This document shows positions 8,424 through 16,145 of a stretch of 51,942 nucleotides of DNA, one piece after another. The position numbers and the translations under genes are program-made. Source of the DNA: Microbispora sp. ZYX-F-249 (lineage in GTDB: Bacteria > Actinomycetota > Actinomycetes > Streptosporangiales > Streptosporangiaceae); the NCBI RefSeq assembly GCF_039649665.1, contig NZ_JBDJAW010000050.1, forward strand, positions 1-51,942. Direction: 5' to 3'. Positions within the stretch are counted from its first letter, which is position 1. The number at the start of each line of letters is the position of its first letter. A model generated the notes under the pieces. It was not told where the DNA came from. It worked only from the letters and a program-made list of their open reading frames with translations, and ran no database searches.

Positions 8424-9248
8424 TCAGGACATGGAGATGACCTGCCCGGTGATGTGACGGGCCTGGTGCGAGGCCAGGAAGACGATCACCTCGGCCACCT
8501 CCTCCGGCGTGCCGACGTGCCCCAGCGGGCCGGCCGCGCGGACGGCCTTCTCGACCGCCGGGGTGACCCAGCCGGTGTCGGTGGCGGGCGGGCGGAGCAT
8601 GTTCGCCGTGATCCCGTAGCGGCCGAGTTCGGCGGCGGCCGACATGGTGTAGTTCTCCTGCGCCGCCTTGGCCGCGCCGTAGGACACCTCCTCGGGGAAC
8701 CCCGCAGGCCCGCCGGAGGTGAGCCCGATGATCCGCCCCCAGGTGGCGCCGCGCCGCACATGGCGACGGGCGAACTCCGCGATCAGCAGGGCCGGTGCGC
8801 GCACGTCCACGGCGAACTGCCGGTCGTGAGAGTCGGCGTCCACCGGACGCAGCGCCCGCCCGAAGCGGTCCCGCGCGTCGGGAAGGAAGGTGTCGGCCAG
8901 CCAGCCGCTGGCATTGTTGACCAGGATCTCCACCGGTCCGAAGGCCGCCTCCGCCCGGTCGAACAGCCCGCCGACCGCGTGGGCGCGCGTGAGGTCGGCC
9001 TCCACCTGTTCGGCCTGGCCGCCCTCCCGCCGGATCCGGGTCACGACCTCCTGGGCGTCCCGCGCCCGCAGCCTGCCGTACGCCTCGGGGAAGGCCGGAT
9101 CATCGGCGTGCTCGGCAGGATCGAGGCGCTTGTAGGTGAGGAGGACCGCCGCCCCGCAGGTGGCGAGGGCGACCGCGGTGGCCGCGCCGATGCCCTGGTT
9201 GGCCCCGGTGACCAGCGCCACCCGGCCCGTCAGTCGAGGATTGATCAC
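8424..9248 (-). CDS. SDR family oxidoreductase
   Basis: A 274-residue classical short-chain dehydrogenase. NAD(P)-binding TGANQGIGAA is at the N-terminus, NNAS follows strand 4, and the active site is the Ser of GLTSGG plus YGAAK (Tyr and Lys spaced by three). The insert AFPEAYGRLRARDAQEVV after strand 2 is typical of FabG-like actinobacterial enzymes. The GTG at 9248 lacks a Shine-Dalgarno but follows the -10-like hexamer CAGACT by 7 nt, so translation is probably leaderless. The extra N-terminal reading frame upstream has no SDR features. Substrate unknown. Confidence 0.9.
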   Translation of the reverse strand: MINPRLTGRVALVTGANQGIGAATAVALATCGAAVLLTYKRLDPAEHADDPAFPEAYGRLRARDAQEVVTRIRREGGQAEQVEADLTRAHAVGGLFDRAEAAFGPVEILVNNASGWLADTFLPDARDRFGRALRPVDADSHDRQFAVDVRAPALLIAEFARRHVRRGATWGRIIGLTSGGPAGFPEEVSYGAAKAAQENYTMSAAAELGRYGITANMLRPPATDTGWVTPAVEKAVRAAGPLGHVGTPEEVAEVIVFLASHQARHITGQVISMS

Positions 9249-9346
9249 CGCCAGGAGTCTGGCACTCGCCGAGCTACTCGGGCCACGGATTTTCTCCGGG
9301 TGGTCGCCTGCGACGGGACCCCGGCAGGAATGTCGGTGGCCGCGGC

Positions 9347-9352
9347 TACGGT
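9347..9352 (+). promoter_or_regulatory. -10 hexamer of predicted leaderless leader ORF
   Basis: TACGGT ends 6 nt before a GTG that opens a 22-codon frame reaching the MmcQ-like gene. It fits the TANNNT pattern seen before many genes in this window. Confidence 0.4.
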
Positions 9353-9358
9353 TCGCCC

Positions 9359-9427
9359 GTGACGATGTTCGATCTCTCACGACCGGCGGCGGCGGCGGGG
9401 GCCGTCCGTTTCGAGGAAGGCTTCTGA
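9359..9427 (+). CDS. 22-codon leader ORF coupled to the MmcQ/YjbR gene
   Basis: GTG at 9359 encodes VTMFDLSRPAAAAGAVRFEE then GF and a TGA that shares bases with the next gene's ATG (TGATG). Its last codons contain the Shine-Dalgarno (GAGGAAGG) of that gene. The arrangement predicts translational coupling: ribosomes finishing this peptide reinitiate on the MmcQ-like gene. There is no homology evidence for the peptide itself, so this rests only on geometry and the upstream TACGGT. Confidence 0.4.
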   Translation: MTMFDLSRPAAAAGAVRFEEGF

Positions 9428-9768
9428 TGGTCACGGTCGAAGACGTGCGACGAGTCGCGCTGGCGCTGCCCCGCACCGAGGAGGCGCTGGTGCGCGACCA
9501 TGTGAAATTCCGGATCAGGGGCATCGTGTACGCCTCCGTCTCGCCGGACGAGACCCTGATGGGCTTCGCGTTCCCCAAGGAGGAGCGGGCGGCCCTCGTG
9601 GCCTCCGAGCCGGACAAGTTCCTCATGCCTCTGCCCTCGGACGAGCGCTACCAGTGGGTCCGGGTCAGGATGGCGGCCATCGACGAGGCCGAGATGCGGG
9701 AGCTCGTCGTCGACGCCTGGCGCATGGTGGTCCCCAAAAGGGTCGCGGCGGCGTACGACGCGAGCTGA
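9427..9768 (+). CDS. MmcQ/YjbR family protein
   Basis: A 113-residue protein of the MmcQ/YjbR family (PF04237, DUF419): MVTVEDVRRVALALPRTEEA at the N-terminus, FRIRGIVYASVSPDETLMGF in the middle, and DERYQWVRVRM then ELVVDAWRMVVPKRVAA at the end. The fold resembles CyaY and double-wing DNA-binding domains; no biochemical role is established. The ATG at 9427 has the ribosome site GAGGAAGG. It overlaps the stop of a short leader frame, and divergent SDR promoters lie upstream. Confidence 0.85.
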   Translation: MVTVEDVRRVALALPRTEEALVRDHVKFRIRGIVYASVSPDETLMGFAFPKEERAALVASEPDKFLMPLPSDERYQWVRVRMAAIDEAEMRELVVDAWRMVVPKRVAAAYDAS

Positions 9769-9823
9769 CCGCTCGTCGAACTCCTCGCTCCTCTCCTTGA
9801 CAGCCGGGGATCGCCGCCCTTGT

Positions 9824-10477
9824 TCAGGAGGCCGTTCTCTGGGCGTCACGAAGTTTGGGCACCGCCAATTCCGCCGCCCGCCTGCTGAGCCCGGGGTCGA
9901 AGGTCGCGAAGAAACCGTCGCTCACGAGCAGTGTGACGGTGTTTCCGGCTCCGATCAGCACGAGGTCCGTCGCGTAGATCGGCTCCGGGTTCATCTCGGG
10001 AATCACCTTGCTGTATCTGATCCCGTACGCCCAGCTTCCCACTCTGCCGACGGAGAGCCTGGTGATACCCACCTTGGCGGTACGGGTATTCGCCTTGACC
10101 CCGGCGCAGTCGCGGACCATGACCATGCCCGCCTTCTTCCAGGAGGACACGGCGGAGGAGGTGCCGCTGAGCGCGAACTGCCTGATCCCCGCCGGGTCGC
10201 CCTCCTTGTCGATGAAGACCGCCGCCTTGCTTCTCAGGAGCGGTTTCAGCGCACCGACCGCCTTCGCGCACTTCTTCGTGTGGGCCTGGTCGGCCTTCAG
10301 CGTCTCGCGATTGCGTTTGGTGTTGGGGGTGTAGTCGTCGCCGAAATCCTCGGGGGTCAGCAGTGCCGCGCGCAACTGGGCGGGTGTCAGGGGCTTGCCG
10401 GATCCGGCGGCCGTCGCGGGAACGGCGGAGGCCAGCAGGACGGAGGCGGCGAGACCGCCCAAGATCGCAGATCGCAT
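9824..10477 (-). CDS. Secreted protein, PknH-sensor-like (uncertain)
   Basis: A 217-residue exported protein. The signal peptide is MRSAILGGLAASVLLASAVP with an ATA-A cleavage site and no lipobox cysteine. The mature part begins LTPAQLRAALLTPEDFGDDY and has two cysteines (KKCAKAV and RDCAGV) about 66 residues apart, possibly a disulfide. The opening 'L(T/P)..LLTPEDFG..Y' and the Cys pair recall actinobacterial secreted and sensor proteins related to the PknH extracellular domain, but the link is weak. The ATG at 10477 follows the -10 hexamer TAGTAT by 8 nt, so it is read as leaderless. Confidence 0.75.
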   Translation of the reverse strand: MRSAILGGLAASVLLASAVPATAAGSGKPLTPAQLRAALLTPEDFGDDYTPNTKRNRETLKADQAHTKKCAKAVGALKPLLRSKAAVFIDKEGDPAGIRQFALSGTSSAVSSWKKAGMVMVRDCAGVKANTRTAKVGITRLSVGRVGSWAYGIRYSKVIPEMNPEPIYATDLVLIGAGNTVTLLVSDGFFATFDPGLSRRAAELAVPKLRDAQRTAS

Positions 10478-10485
10478 GGGACGGG

Positions 10486-10491
10486 ATACTA
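10486..10491 (-). promoter_or_regulatory. -10 element TAGTAT of the secreted-protein gene
   Basis: TAGTAT on the minus strand ends 8 nt before the ATG at 10477. There is no Shine-Dalgarno in the gap (CCCGTCCC), so a leaderless transcript is predicted. Confidence 0.55.
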
Positions 10492-10573
10492 GAACTTTCC
10501 GGAGAAACCCACCCCCTCCTCGGCGCACATCGTCGCGATCGAGCGGGCCCGCCGTCAGGAGTTCCGCGCCGCC

Positions 10574-11371
10574 TCAGGCGCGGGCGCCGCCGTCGACGCA
10601 CAGGACCGTGCCGGTCACGAAGGAGGAGCGGTCGCTCAGCAACCAGGCGGCGGCCTCGGCGATCTCCGCCGGGTCGGCCCCGCGGCGCAGCGGTGTCTGC
10701 GCGATCAGCTGCTCCTGGAGACCGGGGGATTCCGCCTCCCAGGAGCGGATCATGTCGGTGAGCGTGTTGCCGGGGGCGATCGCGTTGACGCGGATGCCTT
10801 CGGGGCCGTAGGTGACGGCGGCCGACTCGGTGAGGCTGTTGACCGCCCGCTTCATCGCACCGTAGGCCGGCAGCTCGGGGTTGCCCCGCAGGCTGCCGAC
10901 GGACGAGTTGTTGACGATGGCGCCCGTGCCGGCGGTGGCCCGGATCGCCTCCACCTCGGCGACCATGGACTGCCAGACGCCCTTGAGGTTCACGGCGTAG
11001 ATGTCGTCGAAGTCGGCCTCCGGCATCCGGTCCATCGGGCCGGGCCGCTGGATCGCCGCCCCGTTGTTGAAGGCGACGTCGAGCCGGCCGTACAGGTCCA
11101 CGGCGCGGCTCACGGCGGCGCGCACGCTCGCCGCGTCGGCCAGGTCGCACACGACGTGGTCCGCGGTGCCGCCCGCCGCCCGGATCTCCTCGGTCACCGC
11201 CTTCAGCTGGGCCTCGGTCCGGGCCGCGAGCAGCACCCGGGCGCCCTCCCGGGCGAACAGCCGCGCCGCCGCGGCTCCGATACCGCGTCCGGCGCCGCTG
11301 ACGAAGGCGACCTTGCCGGCCAGCAGGCCCGCGGCGGGTGTGAGCGTCTCGGTGATCGGTGTGTTGTCCAT
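10574..11371 (-). CDS. SDR family oxidoreductase paired with MmyB-type regulator
   Basis: A 265-residue classical SDR: cofactor loop SGAGRGIGAA, FNNGA after strand 4, the catalytic Ser in NNSSVGS and YGAMK (Tyr and Lys), and a C-terminal FVTGTVLCVDGGA. It probably reduces or oxidises an alcohol/ketone; substrate unknown. It is divergent from an XRE/MmyB regulator, with a 25-bp palindrome between them. MmyB-type regulators are frequently encoded beside SDR genes, so this one probably represses or activates this gene. GAAGG precedes the ATG at 11371. Confidence 0.92.
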   Translation of the reverse strand: MDNTPITETLTPAAGLLAGKVAFVSGAGRGIGAAAARLFAREGARVLLAARTEAQLKAVTEEIRAAGGTADHVVCDLADAASVRAAVSRAVDLYGRLDVAFNNGAAIQRPGPMDRMPEADFDDIYAVNLKGVWQSMVAEVEAIRATAGTGAIVNNSSVGSLRGNPELPAYGAMKRAVNSLTESAAVTYGPEGIRVNAIAPGNTLTDMIRSWEAESPGLQEQLIAQTPLRRGADPAEIAEAAAWLLSDRSSFVTGTVLCVDGGARA

Positions 11372-11402
11372 GGCACTCAGCCTTCGCCGGTGGGCGTGGC
11401 GT

Positions 11403-11427
11403 ATCCAGGCACCGGCGGTACCTGGAT
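11403..11427. promoter_or_regulatory. 25-bp palindromic operator between SDR and MmyB regulator
   Basis: ATCCAGGCACC (11403-11413) and GGTACCTGGAT (11417-11427) match as inverted repeats at 10 of 11 positions across GGC. The site is in the 85-bp gap between the divergent starts and overlaps the expected -35 of the regulator. It is the likely binding site of the adjacent regulator. Confidence 0.65.
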
Positions 11428-11444
11428 CGCCGGCGCGTCCCGGT

Positions 11445-11450
11445 CACACT
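11445..11450 (+). promoter_or_regulatory. -10 element of the MmyB-type regulator
   Basis: CACACT ends 6 nt before the ATG at 11457, and the same hexamer serves the MerR gene. A GGAGGT sits directly against the ATG, too close to act normally, so leaderless initiation is favoured. Confidence 0.5.
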
Positions 11451-11456
11451 GGAGGT

Positions 11457-12308
11457 ATGGACCGACGAGAACTGGCCGGATTCCTGCGCAGCAGGCGCGA
11501 GCGGATCACCCCCGCCGACGTGGGACTGCCCGCGGGGCCGCGGCGCCGCACTCCGGGGCTGCGCCGTGAGGAGGTGGCGCAGCTGGCGTTCATCTCGGCC
11601 GAGTACTACACCCGGCTGGAGCAGGCTCGTGGCCCGCGCCCCTCGCGCGAGGTGCTGGCCGGGCTGGCCCGGGCCCTGCGCCTGTCGGACGCCGAGCGCG
11701 CCCACCTCCACCACCTCGCCGGCGCCCCGCCCGCCCCGCCGCCGGGGCCCCCGCGCGAGGTGCGGCAGAGCATCCTGGACCTGCTGGGGAGGCTGCCGCA
11801 GACCGCCGCGTTCGTGACGTCCGCGACGCTCGAGGTGCTCGCCTGGAACGACCTGGCGGCCGCTCTCATGGAGGACTTCTCCGCCCTGCCGCGGCGCGAC
11901 CGCAACCTGGTGCGCCGCGTGTTCCTCGGACCACACCGCGAGGGACGGCGGTTGTACGGGGTCTCCGACGCGGAGGAATTCGCCCGCCACGCGGCCCGGC
12001 GCCTGCGTGCCGCCGCCGCCCGCTACCCCGACGCGCCCGAGGTGACCGAGCTGGTGGACGAGCTCCTCGCGAAGAGCGTGGAGTTCGCACGGCTGTGGGG
12101 ATCCCACGACGTGGGGAGCGGGCCCACCCTGTGCAAGACCTTCCGGCACCCGATGGTCGGCCCGGTCACCGTCAACTGCGACGTCCTCGACATCACCGAC
12201 CGCGACCAGCAGGTGGTGATCTACACCGCCGTCCCCGGTTCGCCGTCCGAGGAGGCGCTGCGGCTGCTGTCGGTCATCGGCACCCAGCGCATGGACGCCC
12301 CCCGCTGA
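11457..12308 (+). CDS. XRE family regulator with MmyB-like ligand-binding domain
   Basis: A 283-residue regulator. The N-terminal XRE HTH includes LAGFLRSRRERITPADVGLP, RRTPGLRREEVAQLAFISAE and YYTRLEQARGPRPSREVLAG (residues 4-80). The C-terminal MmyB-like domain (PF17765; about 100-275) has the family features VLAWNDLAAAL and KTFRHPMVGPVTVNCDVLDI. In studied relatives this PAS-like domain binds fatty-acid-like ligands. It is divergent from an SDR, with a palindrome between, so ligand-dependent control of that gene is likely. The ATG at 11457 is the natural start because the HTH begins at once; upstream in-frame codons run antisense to the SDR. Confidence 0.93.
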   Translation: MDRRELAGFLRSRRERITPADVGLPAGPRRRTPGLRREEVAQLAFISAEYYTRLEQARGPRPSREVLAGLARALRLSDAERAHLHHLAGAPPAPPPGPPREVRQSILDLLGRLPQTAAFVTSATLEVLAWNDLAAALMEDFSALPRRDRNLVRRVFLGPHREGRRLYGVSDAEEFARHAARRLRAAAARYPDAPEVTELVDELLAKSVEFARLWGSHDVGSGPTLCKTFRHPMVGPVTVNCDVLDITDRDQQVVIYTAVPGSPSEEALRLLSVIGTQRMDAPR

Positions 12309-12317
12309 GTCACATCC

Positions 12318-12347
12318 GGCCCCGCGGCTCGGTGATAAGCGCGGGCC
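12318..12347 (+). terminator. Possible imperfect hairpin after the MmyB regulator
   Basis: GGCCCCGCG (12318-12326) can pair with CGCGGGCC (12340-12347) with one bulged C and a 13-nt loop. It begins 9 nt after the stop codon. Weak evidence. Confidence 0.35.
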
Positions 12348-12440
12348 CTTCTCATCCGGGAAGGAAGAGCGTGCAGGGCCGCACAGGGCACTTGCAGGCG
12401 CGCGTAACCGCTGTAGCCTTCAGCAGGCGAGGTGAAGGCC

Positions 12441-12977
12441 ATGGGGTTACCCGACGGTGAAGTGGTCGAATGGCGGCGTTCCACCCTGAGAACGCTGCTG
12501 ATGCTGTTTCTCTGCGCTGTCATGATCGCCGGGAGTGCGGCCATCGCGTTCGACTGGTTGAGCACCGGATGGGGCGTACTCGCGACGATGACCGGGTGGC
12601 TGGGGATGGTCCTGTTCTCGATCGCCGGCCTCGGATGGGTTTGGCAGTTCGTGCGCAGAGATCCGGTCGTCATCCAGGTCGGTCCTCTGGGTTTCCACGA
12701 TCGGCGCGTGTCGGGGGAGCCGATCCCCTGGGACGACATCGATGCGGTCGCCACCCGCACGAACCAGCGGCAGCGGTTTCTGATCCTTCAGATGCCGCCA
12801 GAGGTTTGGCGGCGTCACCTGCACTCGCGCCCGTTCGCGTTCCTGGCGCGGGCGACCGCGATGTCGTACGGAGGCGTCGGCGTCAGCGCGAACGGGCTGG
12901 ATCGTTCGTTCGACGAGCTTGTGGCGGTCGTGCGGAAATGGCACCGTGCAGCGCATCCCGGCTCGACCGATTCGTAG
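12441..12977 (+). CDS. STM3941-like membrane protein with PH-like domain
   Basis: A 178-residue protein with two adjacent membrane helices (LLMLFLCAVMIAGSAAIAFD and LGMVLFSIAGLGWVWQFV, about 19-75), then a soluble beta-rich part: VVIQVGPLGFHDRRVSGEPI followed by PWDDIDAVAT. This 'two helices plus G(I/L)..R.....I.W.DI' pattern matches proteins annotated as STM3941 family (PH-like); function unknown. The ATG at 12441 follows GAGGTGAAGG; a GTG 9 nt upstream is an alternative. It faces another small membrane protein of similar design at 13037-13600. Confidence 0.7.
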   Translation: MGLPDGEVVEWRRSTLRTLLMLFLCAVMIAGSAAIAFDWLSTGWGVLATMTGWLGMVLFSIAGLGWVWQFVRRDPVVIQVGPLGFHDRRVSGEPIPWDDIDAVATRTNQRQRFLILQMPPEVWRRHLHSRPFAFLARATAMSYGGVGVSANGLDRSFDELVAVVRKWHRAAHPGSTDS

Positions 12978-13036
12978 CGCTCGGCAACAGGCGCCGAGTT
13001 GTCCGTCGCCTGGCTCGGGCGGACGCCGAACAGACG

Positions 13037-13600
13037 TCAGCGATCTTCGGACTCGTGTCGACCCTCAGCCGCTCGGTCTGCGCGGGTGCGGAAGAGCCTG
13101 CCGCCGCCTTCTGCCTGATGTCTGATGGATCTCGGTCGGAGCTGTTCGGCGAACACGCTGGAGACGATTTCCGCATCGGACTCCTCGACCGCGAGTTCCA
13201 CCGCACTCAGTTCGGGATGCTCGCATTCGAGAACGGCGCGCAACCGAAGGGGCTCGCTCCACTTCCAGCGCTCGAATGGGGTAACAGGGCGACGCCCCTT
13301 CGCGATCATGCCGGTGAGGTCCGTGGTCGCCTTTCGCCGGCCGTTCAACCTGCCGGTATAGGTAAGACGGCCAGATTCGAGATCCAGCACGCCGTGATGC
13401 CACGCTCCCCAGGTAGTGCCCTGACGTACGCGCAGCGCACCCATCATCCTGATCCGCCCGCTGGGGAGACCCAGGCGCTGTGCCGCACGGAACGCCGCAC
13501 GACGTTGCCGTGCCCTGCGCGCCCCGACGCAGGCCGCGAACATCGTGAGGAATGGAAGGGCCGATTGAGCGATGACTGTGATCGAGTGCCACATCTGCAT
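13037..13600 (-). CDS. Hypothetical protein with one N-terminal membrane helix
   Basis: A 187-residue protein I do not recognise. It begins with a hydrophobic helix (SITVIAQSALPFLTMFAACV, about 5-25) followed by a very basic stretch (ARRARQRRAAFRAAQRLG), so the bulk should be cytoplasmic. The segment WHHGVLDLESGRLTYTGRLN looks like beta strands of a small PH-like domain, an analogy with the neighbouring convergent gene. The ATG at 13600 has GTGGGGATCC upstream; an ATG 21 nt earlier is possible. GC content is lower than that of its neighbours, hinting at different ancestry. Confidence 0.55.
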   Translation of the reverse strand: MQMWHSITVIAQSALPFLTMFAACVGARRARQRRAAFRAAQRLGLPSGRIRMMGALRVRQGTTWGAWHHGVLDLESGRLTYTGRLNGRRKATTDLTGMIAKGRRPVTPFERWKWSEPLRLRAVLECEHPELSAVELAVEESDAEIVSSVFAEQLRPRSIRHQAEGGGRLFRTRADRAAEGRHESEDR

Positions 13601-13716
13601 GGATCCCCACACATAGAACACCGATAGCCGGAACCCGCCCCGGGCTGAGGGCCTGCCTCCTTTTCTGCCGCCGTGAGTGGCGCGTGGTCATGACGGTACC
13701 GGCTCGGCCCCGGTTT

Positions 13717-13743
13717 CCCGGTTCCTGTTCCCCGGTTCCTGTT
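13717..13743. repeat. Short 14-bp direct repeat upstream of metE
   Basis: CCCGGTTCCTGTT occurs at 13717-13729 and 13731-13743, with partial copies (CCGGTTTCCC) on both sides. It lies in the 295-bp gap between the hypothetical membrane protein and metE, about 150 bp before the metE start. It may be slippage-derived; no binding role can be assigned. Confidence 0.5.
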
Positions 13744-13895
13744 TCCCGGGCCCAGCGTATCCCGCCGTTTATGGACGGCCACGGTTCAGCAGGGTGACGG
13801 CGAGCTGATCCATAAGCAGCGCCAATAGATACGGCCCGGACGACTCGGGCGCGGAGAGGATGCGGAGCGTCCTGTCTGACGAACGAGGAGTCGTG

Positions 13896-16145
13896 ATGAC
13901 GTCGTCTTTTCCCGCGTCGACCGTGCTGGGGTATCCGAGGATCGGCCCGGATCGGGAGTTGAAGCGGGCGCTGGAGTCGTACTGGGAGGGGCGCACGAGC
14001 CGGGAAGATCTGGAGAGCACGGCGCGGCGTTTGCGGGAGGACACCTGGCGGCGGCTCGCCGCACTGGGCCTGGAGGGACTGCCGTCGAACACGTTCTCCT
14101 ACTACGACCAGGTCCTCGACACGGCGGTGCTGCTGGGCGCGGTGCCCGCGCGTTACCGGCAGGACGACGACCTGGCGACCTATTTCGCGATGGCCCGTGG
14201 CGCCGAGGGAAGCCCCCCGCTGCGCATGACCAAGTGGTTCGACACCAACTACCACTACATCGTCCCGGAGATCGGCCCGGAGACGGTCTTCTCCCTCGAC
14301 GCGGGCAAGCCGCTGGCCGAGGTGCGCGAGGCACGCGCGCTGGGGCTGGAGACCCGGCCGGTCGTGGTCGGGCCGGTGACGTTCCTGCTGCTCGCGCAGG
14401 CCGCGCCCGCCAGCCCCGGCGGGTTCGCCCCGCTCGACCGGCTGGACGACGTCGTCGAGGTGTACGCGCGGCTGCTCGCCGAACTGGCCGCGGAGGGCGT
14501 GGCCTGGGTGCAGCTCGACGAACCCGCCCTGGTCGCCGACCGCACCCCCGCCGAGCTGGCCGCCGTCGAGGCGGCGTACGGCCGGCTGGGGAGGCTGGAG
14601 AACCGGCCCGCACTGCTGGTCGCCTCCTACTTCGGGGATCTCGGCGACGCGCTGCCGGTGCTGGCCGCGACGCCGGTCGAGGCCGTCGCCCTTGACCTCG
14701 TCCGGGGCACGGCCAACGGCGCGGACGCGCTGGCCGGCAAGACGGTCGTCGCCGGTGTGGTGTCGGGCCGCGACGTGTGGCGCACCGGCCGGGACCGGGC
14801 GCTGGCCACGCTGCTCGCCGTGCGGGAGCGCGCCGGCCGGGTGGCGGTGGGCACGTCGTGCTCGCTGCTGCACGTGCCGTACGACGTGGAGCGGGAGACC
14901 GGTCTCGATCCCGCGCTGCGGGAGCGGCTGGCGTTCGCCGAGCAGAAGGTCGCCGAGGTGGTCGAGCTGGCGGGCCTGCTCGCGGCCGCCCCCGTTGGTC
15001 ATGCGCCCGGCCGTCATGTGCCCGGACAGCCAGAGGTCCAGGGCCGTGCGCACGCGTCCGGAGACCGGACCGCGAAGGGCCGTGCCCCCTACCCCGTACG
15101 GGCGGCGGCGCAGGCCGAGCACCTCAAGCTGCCGCTTCTCCCGGTCACCACGATCGGCTCGTTCCCCCAGACGGGCGAACTGCGCCGGGCCCGGGCCGCG
15201 CTGGCGGCCGGGGAGATCGCCGAGGCGGCGTACGAGGGCGTGGTCCGCGCGGAGATCGAGCGGGTGATCGCCCTGCAGGAGCGGCTCGGGCTGGACGTCC
15301 TCGTGCACGGCGAGCCCGAGCGCAACGACATGGTGCAGTATTTCGCCGAGCACCTCGACGGCTTCGCCGTCACCCGGCACGGCTGGGTCCAGTCGTACGG
15401 CTCGCGCTGCACCCGCCCGCCCATCCTGCACGGCGACGTACGGCGGCCCGAACCGATCACCGTCCGCTGGGCGCGGTACGCGCAATCCCTCACGAGCAAG
15501 CCGGTCAAGGGCATGCTCACCGGCCCGGTGACCATCGTGGCGTGGTCGTTCGTCCGCGACGACCTGCCGCTGCGCGAGGTGGTGTTCCAGGTGGCCGACG
15601 CCGTGCGGGAGGAGGTGGGCGACCTCGAGGAGGCGGGCATCCGCGTCATCCAGGTCGACGAGCCGGCCCTGCGGGAACTGGTGCCGCTGCGGCGTGCCGA
15701 GCAGGACGCCTACCTGGAGTGGGCCGTCGCGGCCTACCGATGGGCCACCTCGGGCGCGAGTGAGCGCACGCAGATCCACACGCACCTGTGCTACTCCGAC
15801 GCCGACCAGATCCTCGCCGCGATCGACGGCCTCGACGCCGACGTCACGAGCATCGAGTCGGCCCGCTCGCGGGGGCGGCTGCTCGGCGCGGTCGGCGACT
15901 TCTCGCGGGGGCTCGGTCCGGGGGTGTACGACATCCACTCGCCGCGCGTCCCGGATGCCGACGAGGTGGAGGGCCTGCTCACGGAGGCGCTGCGGGCGGT
16001 GCCGGCCGAGCGGCTCTGGGTGAACCCCGACTGCGGGCTGAAGACCCGCTCCTACGAGCAGGTCGAGGCCGCGCTCGCAGGCGTCGTCGAAGCGGCGGCC
16101 CGCCTGCGTGCGCGGCACGCCCTGAGCACGCTCAGCGGGGTCTGA
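13896..16145 (+). CDS. metE: Cobalamin-independent methionine synthase MetE
   Basis: Transfers a methyl group from 5-methyltetrahydropteroyl-tri-L-glutamate to homocysteine in the cytosol. It is 749 residues, the normal length. The N-terminal barrel begins STVLGYPRIGPDRELKRALE. The C-terminal barrel starts VTTIGSFPQT near 420 and carries the zinc ligands His and Cys in IHTHLCYSD (about 628), Glu in TSIESARS, and Cys in NPDCGLKTR (about 712). The linker between barrels (about 368-412) is long and basic, GHAPGRHVPGQPEVQGRAHA. The ATG at 13896 has GAGGAG and gives the canonical N-terminus. I see no B12-box or riboswitch upstream. Its 3' end overlaps the convergent response regulator by 14 bp. 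Confidence 0.97.
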   Translation: MTSSFPASTVLGYPRIGPDRELKRALESYWEGRTSREDLESTARRLREDTWRRLAALGLEGLPSNTFSYYDQVLDTAVLLGAVPARYRQDDDLATYFAMARGAEGSPPLRMTKWFDTNYHYIVPEIGPETVFSLDAGKPLAEVREARALGLETRPVVVGPVTFLLLAQAAPASPGGFAPLDRLDDVVEVYARLLAELAAEGVAWVQLDEPALVADRTPAELAAVEAAYGRLGRLENRPALLVASYFGDLGDALPVLAATPVEAVALDLVRGTANGADALAGKTVVAGVVSGRDVWRTGRDRALATLLAVRERAGRVAVGTSCSLLHVPYDVERETGLDPALRERLAFAEQKVAEVVELAGLLAAAPVGHAPGRHVPGQPEVQGRAHASGDRTAKGRAPYPVRAAAQAEHLKLPLLPVTTIGSFPQTGELRRARAALAAGEIAEAAYEGVVRAEIERVIALQERLGLDVLVHGEPERNDMVQYFAEHLDGFAVTRHGWVQSYGSRCTRPPILHGDVRRPEPITVRWARYAQSLTSKPVKGMLTGPVTIVAWSFVRDDLPLREVVFQVADAVREEVGDLEEAGIRVIQVDEPALRELVPLRRAEQDAYLEWAVAAYRWATSGASERTQIHTHLCYSDADQILAAIDGLDADVTSIESARSRGRLLGAVGDFSRGLGPGVYDIHSPRVPDADEVEGLLTEALRAVPAERLWVNPDCGLKTRSYEQVEAALAGVVEAAARLRARHALSTLSGV

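Noticed and set aside
13601..13895. Cobalamin or SAM riboswitch upstream of metE
   Set aside because: No B12-box (GCCACTG) or SAM-type conserved core could be found by eye; only a 14-bp direct repeat and ordinary GC-rich sequence are present.
13065..16118. A 1017-codon minus-strand frame over metE
   Set aside because: It is the mirror of metE in GC-rich DNA; composition (Arg, His, Gln, Leu) and lack of motifs mark it as a shadow.
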